Assembly (NCBI GenBank): GCA_031253835.1
Contig: JAIRVP010000007.1
Coordinates: 62,001 to 126,000, forward strand
Length of the DNA stretch: 64,000 bases
From: Burkholderia sp.
GTDB lineage: Bacteria; Pseudomonadota; Gammaproteobacteria; Burkholderiales; Burkholderiaceae
Direction: 5' to 3'
Shown: in pieces, positions 27,108-35,654 of the stretch
Layout of the letters: every line of letters begins with the position of its first letter
Numbering within the stretch: position 1 is the stretch's first letter
The notes under the pieces: model-generated
What the model was told of the DNA's origin: nothing
Databases searched by the model: none
What the model saw: only the letters and a program-made list of their open reading frames with translations
Position numbers and translations under genes: made by a program

Positions 27108-27190
27108 CGACACCCTTCCGCTCGTCCGGTGCACCGGAACGATCTCGAGACCCGACAGTCGCGGCTGCCACGAAGTCCGCCCGTTTTCCC

Positions 27191-27934
27191 ATGACTATCC
27201 AGGTTCTCGTCGTTGAGCCCGACTGGGGCATGCGCGACATGATTCGCGCGTTTTTTCACGGATGCCAGCTCCCGACGTCTGCGCTGCACGACGTGTCGAT
27301 GCTGCTGGTGACCGTCGCCGCGGAGCCGCCGTCGTTGATCGTGCTGCGGATCGGCGATCGGGGCATTCCCGCGTACACCGCGCTCAGGGAGCTGCGCGGG
27401 GCCGGTTATGACATGCCGGTGATCGTGCTCAGCGATTCGGCGGCGGTCGTCGACAAGGTCATCGCGCTCGAGGCCGGCGCGGACGACTACCTGGTCGACC
27501 CGTTCGACCTGATGGAACTCGTCGCGCGCGTCCGCCGCGCGGCGCGGCGCTATCGGTCGAGCGGGGCCGGCGCGGCCGGTCAGCCGGAGAGACGCGAACC
27601 GTACCGGTTCGACGAGATCGAGGTGGATTTCGTGAACCGGCGGGCGTCGCGCGCGGGAACCGATCTCGGCTTGCGCGCAAGCGAATTCGCACTGCTCGAG
27701 TTGTTCGTGTCCCATCCGATGCGCGTGCTGTCCCGCGCGGCGATCCTGTCGTTGCTGGGCCAGAATGCGGAGGGCCGCTCCGAGCGAGGGCTGGACGTGC
27801 TGGTCTTCCGGCTGCGCAGCCTGATCGAGCATGCGGTCGGCGACTACCATTACATCCGGACCGTGCGCGGCAGAGGATACATATTCGTGCCCTCGTGGGC
27901 GTTGGCGGACGACAACGCGCACGAGGGCACCTGA
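27191..27934 (+). CDS. OmpR-type response regulator with degenerate receiver
   Basis: A 247-residue regulator. The N-terminal half has the receiver fold, but the phospho-acceptor position is Arg53 (IVLRIGD instead of IVLDI). The conserved lysine before PF is Asp103 (DYLVDPF), and the usual acidic pair near residue 10 is partly lost (VEPD). The C-terminal half (~145-235) is a normal winged helix with a YHYIRTVRGRGYIF end. It should therefore bind DNA independently of classical phosphorylation. No histidine kinase is adjacent. It follows the TenA/PqqC-like gene by 83 bases and may be part of the same signalling unit. Confidence 0.85.
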   Translation: MTIQVLVVEPDWGMRDMIRAFFHGCQLPTSALHDVSMLLVTVAAEPPSLIVLRIGDRGIPAYTALRELRGAGYDMPVIVLSDSAAVVDKVIALEAGADDYLVDPFDLMELVARVRRAARRYRSSGAGAAGQPERREPYRFDEIEVDFVNRRASRAGTDLGLRASEFALLELFVSHPMRVLSRAAILSLLGQNAEGRSERGLDVLVFRLRSLIEHAVGDYHYIRTVRGRGYIFVPSWALADDNAHEGT

Positions 27935-27952
27935 CGGGCCCGGGTCCGTCTC

Positions 27953-28123
27953 CTCGGGAATTTCACCCGTCACCGCCGGTTCGTCGCCGACAAGGCGCTG
28001 AAGGGGATCGACATGATCCGCTTCGACCACGACGGACGGATCGTCGGATTCGAGGCCATGATCCGGCCGTTGAATGCGCTGCAGGTGCGCGGCGCCGTAA
28101 TGGGCGCGCGACTCGGACAGTAG
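27953..28123 (+). pseudogene. C-terminal remnant of a SnoaL/NTF2-like protein
   Basis: An open stretch without a start codon encodes about 56 residues ending at TAG 28121. It reads like the end of a SnoaL-like (NTF2 fold) protein: KGIDMIRFDHDGRIVGFEAM followed by IRPLNALQ and MGARLGQ. The N-terminal half and any ribosome-binding site are missing because the response-regulator gene ends immediately upstream. I infer a decayed gene left by a deletion. Confidence 0.65.
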
Positions 28124-28200
28124 TTGCCACCATTCAAGGTCAGCGGCTGAGCCGCGCGGTTGCCGATCGACGCAAGCTGACAAAATCCTGACGAATCAAA

Positions 28201-28217
28201 GTGATATATTGTATCAT
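28201..28217. promoter_or_regulatory. Zur-like palindrome upstream of the TonB receptor operon
   Basis: The 17 bases GTGATATATTGTATCAT form a near-perfect inverted repeat (core 28202-28216, TGATA and TATCA arms) about 57 bases upstream of the receptor start. By eye 11 of 15 core positions match the Zur-type pattern TGTTATAATATAACA and it fits poorly to the Fur box. The call rests on this likeness and on the operon type downstream. Confidence 0.45.
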
Positions 28218-28273
28218 CTGACGTTTTCGTCGCCGGCCGGCCCGCGACGACGCCACACGAAGACCGATACGAC

Positions 28274-30484
28274 GTGACGAAAACCAGAAGCAAACCGGCG
28301 CGCGGGGAGCGGCACCATGCCGCGCCGCGCCGGAACACCGGCGCCTGGCGCGCACACGCGGCGCGCAGCTGCACGACCCTGCTGGGTTGCGCGATGGCGA
28401 CCTCCGGCGCATTAGCTGCCGAAGCGGCAGCCTCCGCACCGGACGACCGGCGCGCGTTGCCGGCGATCAGCGTCACCGCGCGCTCGGCGCCGGCCGACCC
28501 GCTCACGCAGCCGCTCGAAACGGGCTCGCGGCTCGGGCTCGCAAGCCTCGATATACCCGCGAGCGTCGAAACCGTCACGGCCGGCACGATCGAAGCACGC
28601 GGCGATCGCACGGTGCTGGACGCGGTCACGCGCACGGCCGGCTTCTCGAGCGCGATGGCGCCGGGCACCGGCGGCACCGCATTGAGCGTGCGCGGCTTCA
28701 GCGGGCAGGAATCGGTGATGACGCTGCTCGACGGCGTGCGGCTGCTGCCGGCGGCCGGCACGATCACGTTTCCGTTCGATACGTGGTCGGTCGAGCGCAT
28801 CGAGGTGCTGCGCGGCCCCGCGTCGGTGCTGTACGGCGAAGGCGCGATCGGCGGCGCCGTGAACGTGGTGCCGAAGCGGCCGCAGCGCACGCGCGAGACG
28901 ACGCTGCAGGTCGGCGTCGGCCCCGACGGCGCGAAGCGCTTCGCGTTCGATACGACGGGCGCGCTCGGCCCGCGGCTGTCGTACCGTTTCCACGTGGGCG
29001 ATGCGCGTGCGAACGGCCTCGCCGAGCGGGCCGATACGCATACGACGGCGCTCGGCGGCGCGCTGACATTCGACGCGAGCCCGCAGCTCACGCTGACGCT
29101 CGACTACGACTACGGCCGCCAGATGCCCGCGACGTATTACGGCGTGCCGGCCTCGAACGGCGTGCTCGATCCGTCGCTGCGCAAGCTCAACTACAACGTC
29201 GGCGACGCGACGATTTCGTACTACGACCAGTGGACGCGCCTGTCGGCCAGCTACCGGCCCACGGCCGGCGTGACGATCGACAACCAGCTCTACTACCTGA
29301 CGTCGAACCGCCACTGGCGCAATGCGGAGGCGTATGCGCTCGACCCGGCGACGGGGCGGGTCACGCGCAGCGACTATCTCGACATCGGCCACCACCAGCG
29401 GCAGATCGGCGATCGCTTGAGCGCGCGCTTCGACGGCATGCTGTTCGGCCGTGCGAACCGCTTCGTCGTCGGCACGGAGTTCAGCCAGATCACGTTCAGC
29501 GGCACCAACAACTCGCCGTACGGCGGCGAATCGACGGTGCCCGTGCACGGCTTCGATCCCGGCGCGTTCACGAGCCCCGACCCGACCGTGCCGCAATTCA
29601 GCACACGGGCGCGGCAGGCCGCGGTGTTCGCGGAGAACCGGCTCGAAGTGCTGCCGCGGCTCGCGTGGGTGAGCGGCCTGCGCTACGACCACATTGCATT
29701 CAGCCGCGAGCAGGCGGCGGCCGATGCGGGCTTCGACAAGCGATTCGCGAACGTCGGCTGGCGCACCGGCTTCGTGTTCGAAGTCGCGCCGACGCTCAGC
29801 GCGTATGCGCAATACACGACGGGCGCGGAGGGGCTCGGCTCGCTCGTGACGCTGTCCGCGTCGCAGGCGAACTATCGGCTTGCGACCGGCGAACAGTGGG
29901 AGGCCGGGCTCAAGCAGACGCTGCTCGACGGCCGCGCATACTGGACGTTCGCCGTGTACGACATCACGAAGCGCAACCTGCTGAGCACCGATCCGTTCAA
30001 TCCGGCGCTGCGCCAGCAGGTTGGCCGGCAATCGTCGCGCGGCGTCGAGCTGACCGGCGGTGCGCGGCTGTCGCACGGCTGGACGATCGATGCGAACGTC
30101 GCGCTGGTGCGTGCACGCTACGATGAATTCCACCAGACGGCCGGCGGCACGACGGTGTCGCGGGCCGGCAACGCGCCGTCCAACGTACCGCAGCAGACCG
30201 CGAACCTGTGGCTTGGCTGGGCGTTCGCCGAACGCTGGCAGGCGAACGCGGGCGTGCGCTACGTCGGCGCAACCTACGGCGACGATGCGAACCGTCTGCA
30301 GGTGCCGTCGTACACGGTGTTCGACGCGTCGCTGCGCTGGCAGCCGACGTCGCGCACCGAGCTCGCGCTGTATCTGCGCAATCTCGCGAACCGCACGTAC
30401 GCGGCGACGACGTCGAACGGCGGCGAGCAATGGCTGCTCGGCCCGTCGCGCTCGACGGAGCTCGTCGCGACGATGCGCTTCTAG
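28274..30484 (+). CDS. TonB-dependent outer-membrane receptor (zinc/metallophore-type operon)
   Basis: A 736-residue receptor starting at GTG 28274, with a long basic leader and a signal sequence ending near ALAAEA. The plug domain (~75-215) carries VERIEVLRGPASVLYG and GGAVNVVPKR. The 22-strand barrel follows and ends in TELVATMRF, with the terminal Phe expected for outer-membrane insertion. It takes up a metal complex using TonB energy. The ATPase, binding-protein and permease genes follow directly, the same order as P. aeruginosa PA2911-PA2914, an operon reported to respond to zinc starvation. The exact ligand is not evident. Confidence 0.9.
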   Translation: MTKTRSKPARGERHHAAPRRNTGAWRAHAARSCTTLLGCAMATSGALAAEAAASAPDDRRALPAISVTARSAPADPLTQPLETGSRLGLASLDIPASVETVTAGTIEARGDRTVLDAVTRTAGFSSAMAPGTGGTALSVRGFSGQESVMTLLDGVRLLPAAGTITFPFDTWSVERIEVLRGPASVLYGEGAIGGAVNVVPKRPQRTRETTLQVGVGPDGAKRFAFDTTGALGPRLSYRFHVGDARANGLAERADTHTTALGGALTFDASPQLTLTLDYDYGRQMPATYYGVPASNGVLDPSLRKLNYNVGDATISYYDQWTRLSASYRPTAGVTIDNQLYYLTSNRHWRNAEAYALDPATGRVTRSDYLDIGHHQRQIGDRLSARFDGMLFGRANRFVVGTEFSQITFSGTNNSPYGGESTVPVHGFDPGAFTSPDPTVPQFSTRARQAAVFAENRLEVLPRLAWVSGLRYDHIAFSREQAAADAGFDKRFANVGWRTGFVFEVAPTLSAYAQYTTGAEGLGSLVTLSASQANYRLATGEQWEAGLKQTLLDGRAYWTFAVYDITKRNLLSTDPFNPALRQQVGRQSSRGVELTGGARLSHGWTIDANVALVRARYDEFHQTAGGTTVSRAGNAPSNVPQQTANLWLGWAFAERWQANAGVRYVGATYGDDANRLQVPSYTVFDASLRWQPTSRTELALYLRNLANRTYAATTSNGGEQWLLGPSRSTELVATMRF

Positions 30485-30513
30485 TGCGGCGCGACGTGCA
30501 GCCCGTCACCCAC

Positions 30514-31281
30514 ATGCTCGACATCGAACGCGTGAGCTGGTCTCCCGGCGGCGCGATCGAGGTGCTCGATTCGGTAACGCTGACGGTGGCCGAAGGCGAG
30601 TTCGTCGGCCTCGTCGGCCCGAACGGCAGCGGCAAGACGAGCCTGCTGCGCTGCATCTTCCGTTACGCGCGGCCCGACGCGGGCCGCGTGGCGCTCGATG
30701 CGCAGGACGTATGGCGGATGCGGCCGCGCGCGGTTGCGCAGCGCATCGCGGTGCTGCAGCAGGAGACGCCGGACGATTTCGGGCTGACGGTCGACGAACT
30801 GGTCGGCATGGGCCGCACGCCGCACAAGCGGCCGTTCGATGCGGAGTCGGCCGACGATCGCCGGATCGTCGAATCCGCGCTGCACGACGTGGGCCTCGTC
30901 GAGCGCCGCGCGCAACGCTTCGCGTCGCTGTCGGGCGGCGAGAAGCAGCGCGCGCTGCTGGCCCGCGCGCTTGCGCAGCAACCGGAACTGCTGCTGCTCG
31001 ACGAACCGACCAACCATCTCGACCTGCGCCACCAGCTCGAACTGCTCGCACGCGTGCGCCGCCTCGGCATCGCGACGCTCGCGACGATTCACGACCTCAA
31101 TCTCGCGGCCGCGTACTGCGACCGGCTCCACGTGCTCGCGCACGGCCGGGTCGTCGCGTCCGGCGCACCCGGCGACGTGCTGACCGAAGCGCTGCTGCGC
31201 GACGTGTTCGGCGTCGCCGTGCTCGTCGACCGGCATCCCGTCTCGGGCCGGCCGCGCATCACGCCGCTTCATCCGGAATGA
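30514..31281 (+). CDS. ABC importer ATP-binding protein (FecE/BtuD type)
   Basis: A 255-residue ATPase with Walker A GPNGSGKTS, signature LSGGEKQR, Walker B LLLLDEPTNHLD and the H-loop in LATIHDLNLAA, all of the iron-siderophore/B12 importer branch. ATG 30514 (MLDIERVSW) matches the usual family start. A GTG at 30484 overlapping the receptor stop would add ten residues. The stop overlaps the binding-protein start (ATGA). It energises import of the ligand brought across the outer membrane by the upstream receptor. Confidence 0.93.
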   Translation: MLDIERVSWSPGGAIEVLDSVTLTVAEGEFVGLVGPNGSGKTSLLRCIFRYARPDAGRVALDAQDVWRMRPRAVAQRIAVLQQETPDDFGLTVDELVGMGRTPHKRPFDAESADDRRIVESALHDVGLVERRAQRFASLSGGEKQRALLARALAQQPELLLLDEPTNHLDLRHQLELLARVRRLGIATLATIHDLNLAAAYCDRLHVLAHGRVVASGAPGDVLTEALLRDVFGVAVLVDRHPVSGRPRITPLHPE

Positions 31282-32267
31282 CCGCCATGCCGTTTTCCTT
31301 GTCCTCCGTTGCACGCCGGCTGGTTGCCGCTGCCGTGCTCGGGAGCGCCGCCGCTCACGCGGGCGCCTATCCCGTCACCGTGCGCAGTTGCGACCGCGAC
31401 GTGACGTTCGAGCGCGCGCCGACGCGCGCGGTCAGCAACGACGTGAACCTGACCGAAATGATGCTCGTGCTCGGCCTGAAGGACCGGCTCGTCGGCTATA
31501 CGGGCATCGGCGGCTGGAAGACGGGCACCGTGCGCGTACGCGATGCATTGCGTGGCGTGCCCGAGCTGGCGAGCCAGTATCCGTCGCTCGAGGTGCTGGC
31601 CGCCGCGCGCGCCGATTTCTATCTCGCGGGCTGGAACTACGGGATGCACGTCGGTGGCGCCGTGACGCCCGCGACGCTCGCACCGTTCGGTATTCGCACG
31701 TATGAACTGACCGAATCGTGCTCGCACGTGATGAAGCAATCGGCCGCGTCGTTCGACGACGTGTTCCGCGACCTGAGCAATCTCGGCCGGATCTTCGGCG
31801 TCGACGCGCGCGCCGCGCAGGTCGTCGCCGCGATGCGCGCGCGTCTCGCGACGGTGTCGCGCGCGATCGGGCAGCCGGCGCCGCTGCGCGTGTTCGTCTA
31901 CGACAACGGTACCGACAAGCCGATGACGGCGGGCGGGCTCGCGATGCCGACCGCGTTGCTGGCGGCGGCCGGTGCGCGCAACGTGATGGACGACCTGCCG
32001 CGCAGCTGGACCCAGGTGAGCTGGGAGAGCGTGGTTGCGCGCGATCCGCAGGTGATCGTGATCGTCGACTACTCGGCCGTGACGGCCGCGCAGAAGCAGC
32101 AGTTCCTGCTGAGCCAGCCGGCGCTTGCGCGCGTGGCCGCCATTCGCGACCGTCGCTTCGTCGTGATTCCGTACGATGCGGCGACGCCGGGCCCCGAGAA
32201 TGTCGCGGCCGTCGAGACGCTTGCGCGTGCGCTGTATCCGGCCGCGTTCGCCGGGCCGGCGCGATGA
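31278..32267 (+). CDS. ABC importer periplasmic substrate-binding protein (FecB/BtuF type)
   Basis: A 329-residue protein with a signal peptide (LVAAAVLGSAAAHAGA) and the two-lobed class III binding-protein pattern, including RAVSNDVNLTEMMLVLGL near the start, VGYTGIGG, and ESVVARDPQVIVIVDY before the last lobe. It is the PA2913-like member of the operon. The start overlaps the ATPase stop by ATGA and the stop overlaps the permease start. Ligand residues cannot be assigned from sequence alone. Confidence 0.88.
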   Translation: MTAMPFSLSSVARRLVAAAVLGSAAAHAGAYPVTVRSCDRDVTFERAPTRAVSNDVNLTEMMLVLGLKDRLVGYTGIGGWKTGTVRVRDALRGVPELASQYPSLEVLAAARADFYLAGWNYGMHVGGAVTPATLAPFGIRTYELTESCSHVMKQSAASFDDVFRDLSNLGRIFGVDARAAQVVAAMRARLATVSRAIGQPAPLRVFVYDNGTDKPMTAGGLAMPTALLAAAGARNVMDDLPRSWTQVSWESVVARDPQVIVIVDYSAVTAAQKQQFLLSQPALARVAAIRDRRFVVIPYDAATPGPENVAAVETLARALYPAAFAGPAR

Positions 32268-33277
32268 GCATGCGCGTCGTACTGCCGGCGCTGGCCGTGC
32301 TGCTGATCGTGTCGATCGTCGTGTCGGCCGCGTTCGGGCCGGCGCCGATCGCGATGCCGGCCGCGGTGCGGATCGTCGCCACGCACATCGCGTCGGTGTT
32401 CAGTCAGACCGGCGCGTTCACGGCGGGGGCCGGCGACGACAGCATCGTGTGGCTGATCCGGATGCCGCGCGCGCTGCTGGCCGCGATCGTCGGCGCGACG
32501 CTGGCGACGGTCGGCGTCGCGTTGCAGGCGACGACCGCGAACCGCCTGGCCGATCCGCACCTGCTCGGCGTCAGCGCGGGCGCGATGCTTGGCGCCGTCG
32601 CGGTCACGGTGATCGTTGGCGCGGCGTTCGGCCCGTTCACGTTGTCGGCCGCCGCGTTCGCGGGTGCGCTCGCGGCAACCGCGTGCGTCGTCGCGCTCGC
32701 GCACCGCGGCGGCCGGCTCGAATCGGACCGGCTGTTGCTCGCCGGCGTATCGGTGTCGTTCATGATGGCGGCGTTCGGCAACCTGTTGCTGTATCTCGGC
32801 GATCAGCGTGCTGCGTCGTCGGTGCTGTTCTGGATGCTCGGCGGCGTCGGGCTCGCACGCTGGGATCTGCTGCCGGTGCCGGCCGTGTGTGCGGTGCTCG
32901 CCGGCGGCGCGCTGTATGCGCGTCGGCGTGAACTGAATGCGCTGATGTCGGGCGATGTCGCCGCGGCGTCGCTCGGCGTGCCGAGCGCGCGGATGCGGCG
33001 CGAGGTGTTCGTCGTCGCGTCGTTCGCGACGGGCGCGATGGTCGCGGTGAGCGGTGCGATCGGCTTCGTCGGGCTCGTGACGCCGCATCTGTGCCGGCGC
33101 GTCGTCGGCGCCGAGCACGGCCGGCTGTTGCCGGTCGCCGCGCTGACCGGCGCGATCCTGCTCGTGTGGGCCGATGTCGCGGCCCGCACGCTGGCGGCGC
33201 CGGAGGACTTGCCGATCGGCATCGTCACCGCGCTGTTCGGCAGCCTGTTCTTCGTCGCGCTGCTGCGTCGCCGCTGA
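32264..33277 (+). CDS. ABC importer permease (FecCD/BtuC family)
   Basis: A 337-residue inner-membrane protein with about nine or ten hydrophobic helices and the family hallmarks RMPRALLAAIVGATLA near residue 65, LLGVSAGAMLGA, and SGAIGFVGLVTPHLCRRVVG before the last helices. It forms the transmembrane channel for the preceding ATPase and binding protein and is the final gene of the import operon. A short gap of about 60 bases separates it from the convergent sensor kinase gene. Confidence 0.93.
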   Translation: MSMRVVLPALAVLLIVSIVVSAAFGPAPIAMPAAVRIVATHIASVFSQTGAFTAGAGDDSIVWLIRMPRALLAAIVGATLATVGVALQATTANRLADPHLLGVSAGAMLGAVAVTVIVGAAFGPFTLSAAAFAGALAATACVVALAHRGGRLESDRLLLAGVSVSFMMAAFGNLLLYLGDQRAASSVLFWMLGGVGLARWDLLPVPAVCAVLAGGALYARRRELNALMSGDVAAASLGVPSARMRREVFVVASFATGAMVAVSGAIGFVGLVTPHLCRRVVGAEHGRLLPVAALTGAILLVWADVAARTLAAPEDLPIGIVTALFGSLFFVALLRRR

Positions 33278-33339
33278 GCGGCGCGCAATCCGGTCAGATT
33301 CGGGTCAGGCGAGGGCGGGGCGGCGGCTTGCCGTGCCTG

Positions 33340-34716
33340 TCATCGCGACGGCGTGGCCGTGCGCGTGCCGTCGCCGAGCGTGTCGGTACCTGAGTCGGTG
33401 CTCGCCACGTCGAAGAGGTTGTCCGGCAATGTCAGCGTGGGCAGCGTGATGACGAAGCGTGCGCCGCCGAGCGGCGAATCCTCGAGCCGCACGTCGCCGC
33501 CGTGCACCTGCGCGACGCGCCGCACGATCGCGAGCCCGAGCCCGAACCCGCCGGTCTGCCGGTCGCGGCTGGAGTCGAGCCGCTGGAACGGTTCGAACAC
33601 GCGCGCGCGTTCCGCGGCCGGAATGCCGGGGCCGTCGTCGTCGACGCTGAGCACGAGCGCGCCGGTCGCGTCGCTGGCCGCGGCGAGCAGCACCTTGTGC
33701 GACGCATAGCGTGCGCCGTTGCGAATCAGGTTCAGCAGCGCGCGGGCGACGAGCTTCGGATCGCACACGTGGGTCGCGGGCGCGCCGAGCGCCGATACGT
33801 CGAGCGTGATCCCGCGATCGGCGACGTCGTTCGCGACGTTGCCGGCGACGCTGTCGATCAGCGCATCGACGACGATCTCCATCGGCGCGAGCTCGCTCGC
33901 CCCCTGTTCGAGCCGGCCGATCGTCAGCAGCTCGGTGACGAGATCGTCGAGTTCGCGCACGTCGCGTCGCAGCGCATCGCGGCGCTCGCGCATCCGTCCG
34001 GATTCGTCTGGCTCGGCCAGCAGCGCGAGCCCGAATTCGAGCCGCGCGAGCGGTGTCTTCAGTTCATGCGAGATGCCGTGCATCATTTCGCGCTGCTGCT
34101 TGATCGACGCCTCGATGCGCTCGGCCATGTCGTTGAACTGCTGCGACAGCTCGTAGATGTTCGACTTGCCCGACAGCTTCACGCGCGTCGACAGCGTGCC
34201 GGCGCCGAATGTGCGCGCGGCATCCTGCAGCCGCCGAATGTCGCGCCAGTGATAGTGAATCCACAGCACGACCGCAAACAGCGTCGCGAGCGCGAGCAGC
34301 ATGTATGCATAGATCCGGATGTCGAGGTCCGGCGGCTCGATCGGGCGCGCATGCAGCACGGAGCCGTCCGCGAGCGGCATGTAGTAATCCTTGCCGTTGT
34401 AGCTGATCGCGATCCTGCCGGCATCGAGATCGCGCAGCGGCACGCCGCTCAGTTGCGCGCGCGCGTCGGCCATCGACATGAAGCCGAACCCTTCATGGCC
34501 GTGCAGTGCGAGTTCGCGCAACGCGAGCCCGCGCTGCGCGCCGGGATGGCGCTCGAGGTAATCGTTCAGCACGAACGAATAAGTCGTCAGCGAGTCGCGC
34601 TGCGCCTGCGCGACGCGCTCGTAGAAGATCCGGTCGAACGCCAGCTGGATGAACATGATCGACGCGGCGACGCACACGATCACGATGAGGTACAGCCTGA
34701 TCAACGGGCGCAGCAT
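33340..34716 (-). CDS. rstB: Two-component sensor histidine kinase, RstB-like
   Basis: A 458-residue kinase with an N-terminal transmembrane helix, a periplasmic sensor of about 110 residues, a second helix (MLLALATLFAVVLWIHY), a HAMP region, the H-box HGISHELKTPLARLEF, and the N, G1 (DDGPGIP), F and G2 (GFGLGLAIV) boxes. It should autophosphorylate and phosphorylate the response regulator encoded immediately upstream in the same operon. The start ATG 34716 follows the regulator stop without a gap. The name rests on resemblance to E. coli RstAB and on the divergent OmpV/MipA neighbour. Confidence 0.88.
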   Translation of the reverse strand: MLRPLIRLYLIVIVCVAASIMFIQLAFDRIFYERVAQAQRDSLTTYSFVLNDYLERHPGAQRGLALRELALHGHEGFGFMSMADARAQLSGVPLRDLDAGRIAISYNGKDYYMPLADGSVLHARPIEPPDLDIRIYAYMLLALATLFAVVLWIHYHWRDIRRLQDAARTFGAGTLSTRVKLSGKSNIYELSQQFNDMAERIEASIKQQREMMHGISHELKTPLARLEFGLALLAEPDESGRMRERRDALRRDVRELDDLVTELLTIGRLEQGASELAPMEIVVDALIDSVAGNVANDVADRGITLDVSALGAPATHVCDPKLVARALLNLIRNGARYASHKVLLAAASDATGALVLSVDDDGPGIPAAERARVFEPFQRLDSSRDRQTGGFGLGLAIVRRVAQVHGGDVRLEDSPLGGARFVITLPTLTLPDNLFDVASTDSGTDTLGDGTRTATPSR

Positions 34717-35442
34717 TTATTCGTCCCACGCGGAAGGGCTGAACAGATAGCCGCGACCCCAGATCGTCTTGATCTTGTGCGGCTCCGATGACGCATCCTC
34801 GAAGCGGCGGCGCAGCTTCGAGATGCCCGAATCGACCGAGCGGTCGAGCCCGTCGAATTCGATCCCGCGCAACTGCTTCAGGATGTCGTCGCGGCTCAGT
34901 ACCGTGCCGGCCGCGCGCGCGAGGATCAGCAGCAGGTTGAATTCGGCCGTCTTCAGGTCGACCGGCTCGCCGCGCCACGTGACGGTGCGGTTCGGCGGCG
35001 AGATCGTCAGTTCGCCGAACACGAGCGCTTCCGGCGCGGCAGCGGGCGCATCGGCCGCGGCCGGCTGCGCGCGGCGCAGCAGCGCACGGGCGCGCGCGAC
35101 GAGCACGCGCGGCTCGATCGGCTTCGTCACGTAGTCGTCGGCGCCGGTCTCGAGGCCCGCAACCTGGTCGTAGACGTCCGCGCGCGCGGTCAGGATCAGC
35201 ACGGGGACGTTGGTGAACGCGCGGATGCGCCGGCACACTTCCATCCCGTCGAGGTTCGGCAGCATCAGGTCGAGGATCACGAGGGCCGGCTGGTGCTCGC
35301 GCACGGCCGCGACGGCGAGGTCGCCGCGCCGCACGACCGTCACCGCGAATTCGTAGCCGTCGAGGTATTCGCGGACGAGCTGCGCGAGGCGGTCGTCGTC
35401 CTCGATCAGCAGCACACGGTATTTGAGCGGGTCTTCGTTCAT
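34717..35442 (-). CDS. rstA: OmpR-type response regulator, RstA-like
   Basis: A 241-residue regulator with an intact receiver (IEDDD, phospho-acceptor in VILDLMLPNLDG, Lys in YVTKP) and a C-terminal winged helix ending IKTIWGRGYLFSP. ATG 35442 was chosen over one 18 bases upstream because GAGGAGA sits eight bases before it. It is divergent from the MipA/OmpV gene across 212 bases, so that gene is a likely target. The intact receiver contrasts with the degenerate one at 27.2 kb. Confidence 0.9.
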   Translation of the reverse strand: MNEDPLKYRVLLIEDDDRLAQLVREYLDGYEFAVTVVRRGDLAVAAVREHQPALVILDLMLPNLDGMEVCRRIRAFTNVPVLILTARADVYDQVAGLETGADDYVTKPIEPRVLVARARALLRRAQPAAADAPAAAPEALVFGELTISPPNRTVTWRGEPVDLKTAEFNLLLILARAAGTVLSRDDILKQLRGIEFDGLDRSVDSGISKLRRRFEDASSEPHKIKTIWGRGYLFSPSAWDE

Positions 35443-35654
35443 GGTCTCCTCAGGATGCACGCGCCATCTCGCACCCGGCAGGCTGATGGGCGGCGCGGCA
35501 CGCGAATTCTATCCGGCGTACCGGAGGGCGGGGGAGCGGGACGACAATCTCGAACAATCGAACACAATTGAGCACAGATTCTCCGCAGATTCAGGACAGT
35601 CTCGGCGCAGGGCGGCACCTAGACTGCGGGCTCCGTCACTCTTATCTCAATATT

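Noticed and set aside
28201..28217. Fur box before the TonB receptor operon
   Set aside because: The palindrome has no AATCATT-like core and matches the Fur consensus poorly, unlike the site at 40235-40253.
28124..28273. Possible cobalamin riboswitch before the receptor operon
   Set aside because: The leader is short and I see no B12-box-like or other conserved cobalamin riboswitch segments; only the Zur-like palindrome stands out.
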